38,246 nucleotides of DNA from NCBI GenBank assembly GCA_031547045.1, contig JAVBSN010000026.1, positions 1 to 38,246 of the forward strand, given 5' to 3'. Every line of letters starts with the position of its first letter. Position 1 is the first letter of the stretch. This document shows, piece by piece, positions 15,963-23,972 of this stretch. A program made the translations under genes and the position numbers. Source of the DNA: JAVBSN01 sp031547045. GTDB taxonomy: Bacteria; Bacillota; Clostridia; Lachnospirales; Lachnospiraceae. The notes under the pieces are model-generated. The model saw only the letters and a program-made list of their open reading frames with translations, was not told where the DNA came from and did no database searches.

Positions 15963-17240
15963 ATGAAGAAATATTTAAAAGTATTGCTAATGGTACTATT
16001 TCTATGTGGTACTATATTGCCTAACATTAATGTTAAGGCAGAGGCGGTAGAGGATGTAACAGAAGAACCAAGTGCTGTGGGAACAATGTTTCCATTTAGC
16101 AATTATGAGTATATAGTTCTTCCTGATGGAACAGTAGAGATAACAAAATATCACTATAGTAAAGTTTATAAAGAGATTGCCATTGCAAGTACAATTGATG
16201 GAAGAAAGGTAACAAGTATTGGATATAATGCATTTACAGCATGCATAGGAGTTGATAAGATAACGATTCCAGATAGTGTAACAAATATAGGGAATAATGC
16301 TTTTTCAGCATGTGGTACGCTAAAAGATATAATTATTCCTAATAGTGTGACAAGTATGGGAACTGATGTTTTTTGGGGATGCAATTATGTTGTAATACAT
16401 TGTGGTGTAGGTAGTGCAGCAGAATCATATGCTATAGCCAATAATCATTCGTATAATAACTTTTCTATGTATGATATAACATTATCAGATACAATATATG
16501 CATATGATGGCACAGTAAAGCGTCCTACAGTAACAATAAAGGATAGTAATAAGACATTACAAAATGAAACTGATTATACATTAAAATATGATAATGATAC
16601 AGCAATAGGAACAGCTACAGTTACTATTACAGGTAAGGGTAGTTATGTAGGAACTATTATAAAAGAATATACTATTGAAAAAGCAGCGTATTATAATGTT
16701 GATATACATGGTGGTGTATGGAATGGAAGAAATTATGTTATAGGTGGAATAATGATGACAGATATATTCTTCTGTGATGGAACTTACACCTATTATCTTC
16801 AACTAGATGGAACACCTATGAAGAATAGATTAACTTATCATCCAGATGGTGAGCATATAATCTACCTTGATGAGGATGGACATGAATTATTTGATAAGTT
16901 TCAATATTGTGCTGATGTAGTATATACATGCTATTTTGATTCGCAAGGATACTTGTATAAGGATGTATTAACATTTAGTAATGATAAGGTTTATTACTTA
17001 GATGGTACAGGAAGAATGAAACAAGGTGAATACTTTACTTTTGACAATGGAGTAGACGTAGGCTATGCTCAGGAAGACGGTAGTCTTATAAATACTGGAT
17101 TTGGATATGATTCATGGGGAAGGGTAGTATTTTATCATTGGAATGGAATGATAGCAAGAGGACTAATAACAGATGGTGTATGGTATTATCATATGGATGA
17201 AACAGACGGACATTTATTAGGACAATTTCCTGTTAGTTAA
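15963..17240 (+). CDS. Secreted BspA-like leucine-rich-repeat protein (short paralogue)
   Basis: A 425-residue secreted protein. Residues 1-26 form a signal peptide (MKKYLKVLLMVLFLCG core, cleavage likely after VKA). About residues 60-150 hold three LRR_5-type units with the pattern TIPDSVTNIGNNAFSACGTL. Next is an Ig-like segment (YAYDGTVKRPTVTIKDSNKT to EYTIEKA, about 175-240). The last 185 residues form a Tyr/Gly/Asp-rich region with YYLQLDGTPMKNRL and DGVWYY motifs, like cell-wall or glucan-binding repeats. It is probably held at the cell surface by this region; no LPxTG or SLH motif is seen. BspA-like proteins often bind host or microbial surfaces, but the target is unknown. A near-identical tail occurs in the next gene. 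Confidence 0.85.
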   Translation: MKKYLKVLLMVLFLCGTILPNINVKAEAVEDVTEEPSAVGTMFPFSNYEYIVLPDGTVEITKYHYSKVYKEIAIASTIDGRKVTSIGYNAFTACIGVDKITIPDSVTNIGNNAFSACGTLKDIIIPNSVTSMGTDVFWGCNYVVIHCGVGSAAESYAIANNHSYNNFSMYDITLSDTIYAYDGTVKRPTVTIKDSNKTLQNETDYTLKYDNDTAIGTATVTITGKGSYVGTIIKEYTIEKAAYYNVDIHGGVWNGRNYVIGGIMMTDIFFCDGTYTYYLQLDGTPMKNRLTYHPDGEHIIYLDEDGHELFDKFQYCADVVYTCYFDSQGYLYKDVLTFSNDKVYYLDGTGRMKQGEYFTFDNGVDVGYAQEDGSLINTGFGYDSWGRVVFYHWNGMIARGLITDGVWYYHMDETDGHLLGQFPVS

Positions 17241-17277
17241 TAATTAATATATATAATTTAATATTAAAACTTGTAAA

Positions 17278-17314
17278 AGTCAGTTCTTTCAGTAAAGAAA
17301 GAGCTGATTTTTTT
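17278..17314 (+). terminator. Terminator after the first leucine-rich-repeat gene
   Basis: Stem TCAGTTCTTTC / GAAAGAGCTGA (one G-T pair) with loop AGTAAA, followed by seven T. Confidence 0.88.
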
Positions 17315-17343
17315 AAATTTATGGATGATTTTTGTAATAATTA

Positions 17344-17352
17344 TGTTATAAT
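17344..17352 (+). promoter_or_regulatory. Extended -10 element of the second leucine-rich-repeat gene
   Basis: TGTTATAAT fits the extended -10 consensus TGnTATAAT, 60 bases before the ATG. No good -35 is seen at the proper distance, as is common with extended -10 promoters. Confidence 0.45.
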
Positions 17353-17411
17353 GATTGTTAGTAAAAGTTGTTTACGTATAATTTTGGTAATTATTTAAGA
17401 AGGGAGAAGGT

Positions 17412-19010
17412 ATGAAGAAATATTTAGTATTATTAATAGTATTAGTTATGGTTGGATCTATAATGTCAAATAATATTGTTAGAGCAGAAGAGTTAGATGA
17501 TATAGATATATTAAGCCCTACGGAGTTAGAGGAATATGATGAGTTAGAGGAAGTAGTAGATGATCCAAGTGTTAATGGAGCAGTGTTGCAATCAGGTGAT
17601 TATAAGTATGTAGTAGTTAATGGAACAGTGGAGATAAATCAATATGTTGGTAAAGCTACAGAAGTTACTATTCCAAGTATGATTGATGGAAAAAAGGTAA
17701 CAAGTATAGGTGAAAGTGCATTTGATTGCTGTGATAAGATAACCAAGATAACAATTCCTAATAGTGTGACAAGGATAGGAAAACATGCATTTATTGAGTG
17801 TTATAGTCTTAGAGATGTAACAATCCCCAATAGTGTAACAATTATAGGAAATGGAGCTTTTGCTTATTGTACTAGTTTAACTAATATAATAATCCCCAAT
17901 AGTGTAACTACTATAGAAGAAAATGCATTCATGCGTTGCTCAGGATTAGAGAGCATAACAATTCCCAATAGTGTAACAACTATAGGATATTGTGCATTTA
18001 GTGATTGTATTAGCCTTACTAGTATAACAATTCCAAATAGTATAACAAGTATACCATCTTTAATGTGCTATAATTGTACTAGCCTTAGGGATATAACAAT
18101 TCCTAGTAGTGTGGAAAGTATAGGCAGTAATGCATTTACTAATCACCCAGATTATTTGATTATGTATGGTAATACAGGTAGTTATGCTGAGAGTTATGCT
18201 AGTGAATATGGAATTACATTTAAATGTGGAATTACAGCATGTAAAATTAGTTTATCAGCAACATCTTACACTTATGATGGTATAGCAAAAACACCTAAAG
18301 TTACAGTGAAAGATGGTAGTAAAACATTAAAGAAGGGAACAGATTATACAGTAAAATATCCTAGTAAGAGTGCAATGGGAACAGCAAAGGTTACAATTAT
18401 AGGTATGGGTAATTATGGAGGAACTGTAACAAAAACTATTACAATCAAAAAAGCGGATTACTATAATTCTACTATACACGGTGGTACATGGAATGGGACA
18501 AATTATGTCTTAGGTGGAGTCAAGATGACAAATATATTCTTCAGCGAAGGGAAGTACACATACTACCTTCAAGCAGATGGAACCCCTATGAAGAATAGAT
18601 TAACTTATCATCCAGATGGAGTACATCTAATATACTTTGATGACAAGGGGCATGAGTTATTTGATAAGTTTCAATATTGTGCTGATGTAGGATATACATG
18701 CTATTTTGATTCACAAGGATATTTATATAAGGATGTATTAACATTTAGCAACGGAAAGCCGTATTACTTAGATGGTAATGGGAAAATGAAACAAAATGAA
18801 TATTTCAAGTTTAATAATGGAGTAGATTTAGGTTATGCACAGGAAGATGGAAGTCTTATAAATAATGGATTTGGTTATGATCCATATGGAAATACAGTGT
18901 TTTATCATTGGAATGGAATGGTAGCAAGAGGTCTAATAACAGATGGTGTTTGGTATTATAGTATGGATGAAACAGACGGACATTTATTAGGGCGGTTTGC
19001 TGCTAATTAA
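17412..19010 (+). CDS. Secreted BspA-like leucine-rich-repeat protein (long paralogue)
   Basis: A 532-residue paralogue of the preceding gene. A signal peptide occupies residues 1-25 (cleavage after VRA), followed by an acidic stretch. About residues 95-255 contain seven LRR_5 units with a 23-residue period and the consensus TIPNSVTxIGxxAFxxCxSL, against three in the short paralogue. Then come an Ig-like segment (YTYDGIAKTPKVTVKDGSKT to ITIKKA) and the same Tyr/Gly-rich C-terminal region of about 185 residues, with YYLQADGTPMKNRLTYHPDG and DGVWYY. The DNA of the C-terminal halves is nearly the same, which points to tandem duplication followed by repeat gain or loss in the LRR part. Likely surface-attached or secreted; ligand unknown. 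Confidence 0.87.
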   Translation: MKKYLVLLIVLVMVGSIMSNNIVRAEELDDIDILSPTELEEYDELEEVVDDPSVNGAVLQSGDYKYVVVNGTVEINQYVGKATEVTIPSMIDGKKVTSIGESAFDCCDKITKITIPNSVTRIGKHAFIECYSLRDVTIPNSVTIIGNGAFAYCTSLTNIIIPNSVTTIEENAFMRCSGLESITIPNSVTTIGYCAFSDCISLTSITIPNSITSIPSLMCYNCTSLRDITIPSSVESIGSNAFTNHPDYLIMYGNTGSYAESYASEYGITFKCGITACKISLSATSYTYDGIAKTPKVTVKDGSKTLKKGTDYTVKYPSKSAMGTAKVTIIGMGNYGGTVTKTITIKKADYYNSTIHGGTWNGTNYVLGGVKMTNIFFSEGKYTYYLQADGTPMKNRLTYHPDGVHLIYFDDKGHELFDKFQYCADVGYTCYFDSQGYLYKDVLTFSNGKPYYLDGNGKMKQNEYFKFNNGVDLGYAQEDGSLINNGFGYDPYGNTVFYHWNGMVARGLITDGVWYYSMDETDGHLLGRFAAN

Positions 19011-19022
19011 TAAATATTATCA

Positions 19023-19050
19023 TTGACAATATTTATATAAAGATTATAAT
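19023..19050 (+). promoter_or_regulatory. Promoter of the ABC-F leader
   Basis: TTGACA and TATAAT, both perfect, are 16 bases apart. The predicted transcript starts near 19057, some 240 bases ahead of the ABC-F start codon. Confidence 0.8.
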
Positions 19051-19056
19051 AAATAC

Positions 19057-19246
19057 ATATTATTACAGAAGGGCGATGGAAAGATGGAGAATATAACTTG
19101 CTAATTATTAATTAAATAATGCACATTGTATGTGCTGGCAAGGATAGAGTCTTCATCTATAACAATCATTTTAATATACACAGTTTTAAGTAATAGATAT
19201 TTTATTACTAATGTAAAAGATGTAGAAGAGATTCTACATCTTTTTT
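19057..19246 (+). ncRNA. Putative attenuator leader RNA of the ABC-F gene
   Basis: The leader of about 190 bases ends in a complete terminator before the ABC-F gene. Its parts: a short reading frame at 19084-19104; hairpin GCACAT / ATGTGC (19121-19135); hairpin ATAGA / TCTAT (19144-19160); and a 12-bp terminator AAAGATGTAGAA / TTCTACATCTTT at 19216-19243 followed by T. The segment TCTTCATCT (19150-19158) can pair with AGATG and GAAGA of the terminator's ascending arm (19218-19229, two-base bulge), making an antiterminator. That is the arrangement expected of ribosome-mediated attenuation, known for several antibiotic-resistance ABC-F genes. The alternative is an independent small RNA. Confidence 0.55.
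19084..19104 (+). CDS. Possible leader peptide MENITC ahead of the ABC-F gene
   Basis: ATG GAG AAT ATA ACT TGC TAA, with AAGGG ten bases upstream. An overlapping frame from 19076 (MERWRI) has the same ribosome binding site only two bases away. Antibiotic stalling on such a peptide would free the antiterminator. This is inferred from position only. Confidence 0.3.
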   Translation: MENITC

Positions 19247-19295
19247 ATAGAATACAAGATAATAATACTTGCCTACAGTAAATGGAGGTATAAAT

Positions 19296-20801
19296 ATGGC
19301 ATTGATTAAAGTTAACAATTTAACATTTTATTATGATGGAAGTTATGACAATATATTTGAGGATGTATCATTTCAGATAGATACTAATTGGAAGTTAGGA
19401 TTTGTAGGTAGAAATGGACGAGGAAAAACAACATTTCTTAACTTACTACAAGGAAAAATGGAATACACAGGAAGTATTACAGGATCAAATAAATTTGATT
19501 ACTTTCCATTTGTAATAGAAGATAAAAGTAAAAACGGAATAGATATTATAGAAGAAATATATCCTGATTATGAATTTTGGATGGTATGTAGGGAGTTGTC
19601 TTTGTTAGATATGGAGGCTGATATTTTGTATAGACCATTTAATACTTTAAGTAATGGAGAGCAAACAAAAGTTATGCTAGCTGTATTATTTTCGAGAGAA
19701 AATAATTTTTTGTTAATTGACGAGCCAACTAATCATCTTGATATGGAAGCAAGAGAAGCTGTTAAGGAATATTTGAATGGTAAAAAGGGATTCATTCTAG
19801 TATCACATGATAGACGTTTTCTTGATGGATGTGTTGATCACATTTTAGCTATTAATAAAAGTAATATTGAAGTATGTCAAGGAGGTTTTTCTACGTGGTG
19901 GGAGAATAAACAACGACAAGATGAGTATGAAATGGCTGAAAATGAAAAATTAAAAAAAGATATTAATAGATTAAATGAGGCAGCTAGACGTACTGGACAA
20001 TGGGCTGATAAGGCGGAAGCAAGTAAGATAGGAATGAGTCAACAAGAAAAGAAACAAAAAGCTATGGGTGGTAGAGCATATATTGGTGAGAAATCAAGAC
20101 GTATGCAAGCTCAGAGAAAGAATATAGAAAAAAGGCGAGAATCAGCAATTGATGATAAAAAGGGTCTATTAAAGAACATAGAGAATGCAGAACAGCTAAA
20201 GATAATACCTCTAATTCATCATAAAAATTTATTGATAAATATGGAGAATATAAGTCTAACATACGACGATGGAATCTTGGGAAAAAGGACTATATTTGAA
20301 AATATGAATCTGAAAGTTTCAAATGGGGATAGAATTGTTTTACAAGGTAAAAATGGCTGTGGAAAATCAAGCATAATCAAGAAAATATTAGGACAGAATA
20401 TTCCTATAAACGGTAATATAGAATTAGCAACTGGTCTTGAAATATCTTATATATCACAGGATACAAGTTTCCTAGAAGGTACATTAAAAGACTATGCAAA
20501 AGAAAATAATATTGAAGATACTTTGTTTATGACTCTATTAAGAAAACTGGATTTTTCAAGGGAACAATTTGATAAAAATATGGAAGAGTTTAGTGAAGGA
20601 CAGAAGAAAAAGGTATTAATTGCAGGTAGTCTATGCAAACAGGCTCATTTATATATTTGGGATGAACCACTTAATTTTATTGATTTATTTTCAAGAATGC
20701 AAATAGAAGAACTTATACTAAAATATAATCCAACAATGCTTTTAGTAGAGCATGATAGAACTTTTGTAGAAAGTATTGCCACAAAAGTAGTTGTGTTTTA
20801 A
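19296..20801 (+). CDS. ABC-F ribosomal protection protein, Lsa-like
   Basis: A 501-residue soluble protein with two ATPase domains and no membrane part, as in antibiotic-resistance ABC-F proteins that bind the ribosomal E site and displace drugs from the peptidyl transferase centre. Domain 1: Walker A GRNGRGKTT (38-46), signature LSNGEQTKV (118-126), Walker B LLIDEPTNHLD (139-149). The linker at about 205-300 is long and basic (GGRAYIGEKSRRMQAQRKNI). Domain 2: GKNGCGKSS (351-359), signature FSEGQKKKV (432-440), YIWDEPLNFIDLF. NWKLGFVGRNGRGKTTFLNL and YIWDEPLN closely resemble Lsa(A), which gives resistance to lincosamides, streptogramin A and pleuromutilins; the drug range here is not known. 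ATG 19296 is preferred over TTG 19269 because GGAGG stands seven bases before it. Confidence 0.9.
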   Translation: MALIKVNNLTFYYDGSYDNIFEDVSFQIDTNWKLGFVGRNGRGKTTFLNLLQGKMEYTGSITGSNKFDYFPFVIEDKSKNGIDIIEEIYPDYEFWMVCRELSLLDMEADILYRPFNTLSNGEQTKVMLAVLFSRENNFLLIDEPTNHLDMEAREAVKEYLNGKKGFILVSHDRRFLDGCVDHILAINKSNIEVCQGGFSTWWENKQRQDEYEMAENEKLKKDINRLNEAARRTGQWADKAEASKIGMSQQEKKQKAMGGRAYIGEKSRRMQAQRKNIEKRRESAIDDKKGLLKNIENAEQLKIIPLIHHKNLLINMENISLTYDDGILGKRTIFENMNLKVSNGDRIVLQGKNGCGKSSIIKKILGQNIPINGNIELATGLEISYISQDTSFLEGTLKDYAKENNIEDTLFMTLLRKLDFSREQFDKNMEEFSEGQKKKVLIAGSLCKQAHLYIWDEPLNFIDLFSRMQIEELILKYNPTMLLVEHDRTFVESIATKVVVF

Positions 20802-20824
20802 TATAGGATTAATACAGAGAGGAC

Positions 20825-20853
20825 TTGATTTTTCAAGCCCTCCAAGGTATAAT
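20825..20853 (+). promoter_or_regulatory. Promoter of the putative antitoxin RNA
   Basis: TTGATT and TATAAT with a 17-base spacer, on the plus strand, directed at the 3' end of the small toxin gene on the other strand. There is no plus-strand gene for it to serve before the shared terminator. Confidence 0.65.
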
Positions 20854-20859
20854 CTACTT

Positions 20860-20965
20860 AGAAAGGTTATCGGAAGCACGTTCCGATTGCCCTCAGAAAT
20901 TAAATTGTATTATAAGAAATAGCATCTAACTTCGTGGGTAGGATGCTATTTCTTTCTATTATCTC
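20860..20965 (+). ncRNA. Putative antisense RNA antitoxin (type I module)
   Basis: A transcript from the 20825-20853 promoter would run about 100 bases and stop at the hairpin 20914-20954, overlapping the end of the toxin mRNA. It carries a hairpin ATCGGAA / TTCCGAT (20869-20887) followed by TGCCCTC (20888-20894). The same TGCCCTC occurs in the toxin mRNA leader, where it can pair with the ribosome binding site, so the antitoxin may mask that site in trans. The layout of convergent RNAs sharing a terminator matches the Fst/RNAII and TxpA/RatA type. Confidence 0.5.
20914..20954. terminator. Bidirectional terminator shared by toxin mRNA and antitoxin RNA
   Basis: Perfect 13-bp stem AAGAAATAGCATC / GATGCTATTTCTT. 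On the plus strand it is followed by TCTATT, on the minus strand by ATAATA. The toxin stop codon lies within the stem. Confidence 0.75.
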
Positions 20966-21032
20966 GATTATCTATGTAAGATAGAGCCGCAAAAAGTACT
21001 AGTAATAGTGTAAGTATTTCTAGAATATTCAT
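20946..21032 (-). CDS. Small hydrophobic type I toxin, holin-like toxin type
   Basis: A 28-residue peptide, MNILEILTLLLVLFAALSYI then DNRDNRKK: one membrane span followed by a charged tail, the plan of Fst/TxpA-like and 'putative holin-like' type I toxins. It was missed because of its size. Support: AAGGAGG (21042-21048) nine bases before the ATG; a near-consensus promoter at 21107-21135; a terminator at its end; and a leader in which CCCTC can pair with the GAGGG of the ribosome binding site, as in other type I toxin mRNAs. An in-frame ATG at 21038 would add Met-Pro but lies only three bases from the binding site. Toxicity is inferred, not shown. Confidence 0.65.
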   Translation of the reverse strand: MNILEILTLLLVLFAALSYIDNRDNRKK

Positions 21033-21106
21033 GGGCATCACCCTCCTTCGTTACTAGAGGGCATCGTCGAAACATGCATCCACTTTCTGTTGGAATATAC
21101 AATAAT

Positions 21107-21135
21107 AGTATAACATTAGAATAGTGAATGTGCAA
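21107..21135 (-). promoter_or_regulatory. Promoter of the small toxin gene
   Basis: On the minus strand TTGCAC and TATACT are 17 bases apart, with TG in the extended -10 position. The predicted leader is about 70 bases. Confidence 0.65.
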
Positions 21136-21298
21136 CAAAATGTATATAATTATTTTACAATGCTATTTACTGTATTTAAATTAAAAGAATACTTTGATTT
21201 AACAGAGAGTTGTGTTTTAATATATACATATAAGGCAATTATTTAAGTATAAAAGAACAATTTTATTATTTAAAGATATTATATAAAGGGAGAATCTT

Positions 21299-22135
21299 AT
21301 GAAAAAAAATATTATATTAGTATGTCTACTAACATTGGTTTTAATGGTAGCAGGATGTACCCAAAATGAAGATAATGGAAAAGACATTACAGAATCAGTA
21401 ACTCACAATGATTTAGAAAATACAACGGCTAATGATAGTAAGGATGAAATTGAAGTATCTGATGAAAATGTACCATTATTACAAGAAGAAGTAGAATATA
21501 ATTTAGTCGTTGTAGAATATGTAAAAACAGAAAATCATGATATAAACTATCCAGAGATTTCAGGATGGAAAAACGAAGAAATGCAGACAAAATGGAATGG
21601 TTATTTTGTAGAAACGGCAACTAGCATGTTAGATGATGTTAGTGAAAATGATGGTATTTCATACAAGGTAGATTCAATATATACATCACCTAATATATTA
21701 TCAATAGTTATGAAGGGATATATGTATTATGAAGGCAGTGCACATCCCTATTCGTTTATATCAACATGTAATATTGATATGAAAACAGGTGAGAAAGCAA
21801 TGCTTAAGGATTTTGCTGATCTGGATAAGATAGCAGATATACTTCTTAATACAACAGATTATACTGTGTTAACAGAAGGTGTAACATTAGATGATATACT
21901 CCAATATAATTTTATGAATATAGAGCCAACACAAGAATTATTGACAAGGAATCTATCTCATTTCGATGGAGAACAGGATATATATGAAGCAGATGAATGT
22001 TATGGAACATCGTATTTAGATGGAGAAACAGTGTACTTGGTATTTGAAGTGCCTCATGCATTAGGAGATTTTGTAATTGTTAGAATAGATGATAATTTAT
22101 CTCAAAATTTAATTGACATTTCATCTACTAGATAA
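21299..22135 (+). CDS. Lipoprotein with DUF4163/DUF3298 (RsiV-like) domains
   Basis: A 278-residue exported lipoprotein. MKKNIILVCLLTLVLMVAGC gives a lipobox VAGC with Cys20 as the lipidated residue. A low-complexity acidic linker to about residue 60 is followed by a domain starting VEYNLVVVEYVKTENHDINY and a second with YYEGSAHPYSFISTCNIDMK and TGEKAMLKDF, the pattern of DUF4163 plus DUF3298 as found in RsiV-type anti-sigma factors and secreted deacetylase-associated proteins. RsiV-like domains can bind lysozyme, but no sigma factor gene is near, so the role is open. GGGAGA precedes the ATG. The trp T-box begins about 25 bases after its stop. Confidence 0.8.
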   Translation: MKKNIILVCLLTLVLMVAGCTQNEDNGKDITESVTHNDLENTTANDSKDEIEVSDENVPLLQEEVEYNLVVVEYVKTENHDINYPEISGWKNEEMQTKWNGYFVETATSMLDDVSENDGISYKVDSIYTSPNILSIVMKGYMYYEGSAHPYSFISTCNIDMKTGEKAMLKDFADLDKIADILLNTTDYTVLTEGVTLDDILQYNFMNIEPTQELLTRNLSHFDGEQDIYEADECYGTSYLDGETVYLVFEVPHALGDFVIVRIDDNLSQNLIDISSTR

Positions 22136-22159
22136 TATAATGGCAATAATTAAATAACC

Positions 22160-22430
22160 AATATATAAACCGATGAACAAGAGTAGTAGCTAAGTAAGAT
22201 GTTTTCAGAGAGTTGCAGGTGGTGTGATTGCAGCAGCGGAGTATTTAGTGAATGGACTTGTGAGGGTGGCTTGAAATTATTATAAGAGTAGACGCCAACG
22301 GGGTTCCTGCCGTTATCAGAAGGAAAGCATATGATAGTATGTTTAGAGTGGATATATTTATATCAATTTGGGTGGTACCGCAGAAGTTTATAGCTTTTGT
22401 CCCTTTTATTAGGAGACAAGAGCTTTTTTA
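22160..22430 (+). promoter_or_regulatory. T-box leader of the trp operon (tRNA-Trp sensing)
   Basis: Stem I features: the AG-rich distal part CAGAGAGTTGCAGGTGG and the specifier loop segment GTGAATGGACTTGTGAG with TGG (Trp) at 22253-22255. The T-box sequence TGGGTGGTACCGC is at 22369-22381. The terminator pairs AGCTTTTGTC with GACAAGAGCT (22392-22425) and is followed by six T. Uncharged tRNA-Trp would bind the specifier and TGGT bulge, stabilise the antiterminator and turn on trpE-A. A possible -10 TATAAA lies at 22164-22169. Confidence 0.93.
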
Positions 22431-22454
22431 TGTTCTGAAATATGTTTCAGAACA
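22431..22454 (+). repeat. Perfect palindrome between the T-box terminator and trpE
   Basis: TGTTCTGAAA, spacer TATG, TTTCAGAACA. It begins directly after the T run of the T-box terminator and ends 52 bases before the trpE start. There is no T run after it. It could be an RNA hairpin protecting the processed 5' end of the readthrough mRNA, or a DNA operator for a dimeric repressor. Confidence 0.7.
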
Positions 22455-22506
22455 TAGAAAGTGCTCTGCTCCTAACTCTAAACAAATTTAAGAGAGGAGA
22501 ATTGAT

Positions 22507-23970
22507 ATGGATATTACAACGTATTCACAGGTTGAACAATATAGTAATAAATATAATTTTGTTCCAATCTGTAAAGAAGTACTTGCAGATGATATAACAC
22601 CAATTAGTATTCTGCGAAAATTAGCATTAAGCGAGAAAAATTACTATTTACTTGAAAGTGTAGAGGAAAGTGTTAAGTGGGCCAGGTATTCATTTCTAGG
22701 ATATAACCCAATATTAAGAATGTATGCATCTGAAGAAAAAGCACATATAGTTGAGAACAATATTGATAGAGAACTTGAAGGCAATCCAGTAGATGAATTA
22801 AAGAAATTAATAGCTAAATATAAGGCACCTAAAATAAAAGGAATGCCAACATTTACAGGAGGGTTAGTAGGATACTTTTCATATGAAATGATTAAATATG
22901 CAGAGCCTAAATTAAATATAAAAGAGAATCAATTTAATGACTATGACTTAATGTTCTTTGACAAAGTAATAGTATACGATCATTTAAAACAAAAGCTATT
23001 AATAATAGCAAATGTGAATCCTGAAAATGGTATTAGTGAATATGAAAATGCAGTAGATAGTATTAGAGAAATAGAAAATATAATATTTAATAATGGCGAA
23101 GAAGTATATTTTCCAATATCTAAGGAAGATATAACACCAGAATTTATTTGCAATACTTCAAAAGAAGAGTTTGAAGAAATGGTACAAAAGACTATTAAAC
23201 ATATTTATGAAGGAGATATATTTCAAGCAGTTATATCAAGAAAGTTTGAAGCCAAATATAACAGCAGCTTAATGAATGCTTATAGGGTACTAAGAACTAC
23301 CAATCCATCACCTTATATGTATTTTATGAATGTAGATGGAGTAGAGATAGCAGGTGCTTCCCCTGAAACAATGGTTAAGCTAGAAGATAACGAATTAACA
23401 ACATTTCCAGTAGCAGGAACAAGAAAAAGAGGAGCTACTAAGGAGGAAGATATTGACTTAGAAAAAGAATTACTTGCTGATGCAAAAGAGTTAGCAGAAC
23501 ATAACATGTTAGTGGATCTTGCAAGAAATGATATAGGAAGAATATCTAAGTATGGAACAGTATACGTTAAAGGCTATATGAAGATTCATAGATTTTCAAA
23601 GGTTATGCATATAGCTTCAACAGTAAAAGGTCAGTTAAGAAAAGAAAATGTTAGCTATGATGCTATAACAGCATTGTTGCCAGCAGGAACACTATCGGGA
23701 GCACCTAAGTTTAGGGCTTGTCAGATAATAGATGAATTAGAGAAGGCACCTAGAGGGGTATATGGAGGAGCTATAGGATACATTAATTTTAATGGTAACC
23801 TTGATGTATGTATAGCAATAAGAACTGCTGTTAAGAAAGACAATAAAGTATATGTTCAAGCAGGCGCAGGAATTGTTGCAGAATCTATACCTGAAAATGA
23901 ATATGAAGAATGTTCTAACAAAGCAGGTGCAGTAATAGAAGCAATAAAGAGAGCAAGCGAGGTGAGATAG
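22507..23970 (+). CDS. trpE: Anthranilate synthase component I
   Basis: A 487-residue enzyme that converts chorismate with ammonia (from TrpG) to anthranilate, the first committed step of tryptophan synthesis. The feedback-inhibition motif LLES is at residues 48-51. The chorismate-binding C-terminal half shows DIFQAVISRKFEA, NPSPYMYFM, GASPETMVKLEDNEL, PVAGTRKRGATKEED, LVDLARNDIGR, LPAGTLSGAPK and VQAGAGIVAESIPENEYEEC. Length is normal. AGAGGAG is seven bases before ATG. It is the first gene after the T-box, and its stop is two bases before trpG. Confidence 0.98.
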   Translation: MDITTYSQVEQYSNKYNFVPICKEVLADDITPISILRKLALSEKNYYLLESVEESVKWARYSFLGYNPILRMYASEEKAHIVENNIDRELEGNPVDELKKLIAKYKAPKIKGMPTFTGGLVGYFSYEMIKYAEPKLNIKENQFNDYDLMFFDKVIVYDHLKQKLLIIANVNPENGISEYENAVDSIREIENIIFNNGEEVYFPISKEDITPEFICNTSKEEFEEMVQKTIKHIYEGDIFQAVISRKFEAKYNSSLMNAYRVLRTTNPSPYMYFMNVDGVEIAGASPETMVKLEDNELTTFPVAGTRKRGATKEEDIDLEKELLADAKELAEHNMLVDLARNDIGRISKYGTVYVKGYMKIHRFSKVMHIASTVKGQLRKENVSYDAITALLPAGTLSGAPKFRACQIIDELEKAPRGVYGGAIGYINFNGNLDVCIAIRTAVKKDNKVYVQAGAGIVAESIPENEYEECSNKAGAVIEAIKRASEVR

Positions 23971-23972
23971 GT

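Noticed and set aside
17690..18160. Regular repeats of about 69 bases that could be taken for a CRISPR-like array
   Set aside because: They lie in frame and encode 23-residue leucine-rich-repeat units; there are no spacers or cas genes.
21136..21298. Promoter of the lipoprotein gene
   Set aside because: TTGATT with a TTAATA 17 bases on is too weak to call in such AT-rich DNA; the stretch holds nothing else I can support.
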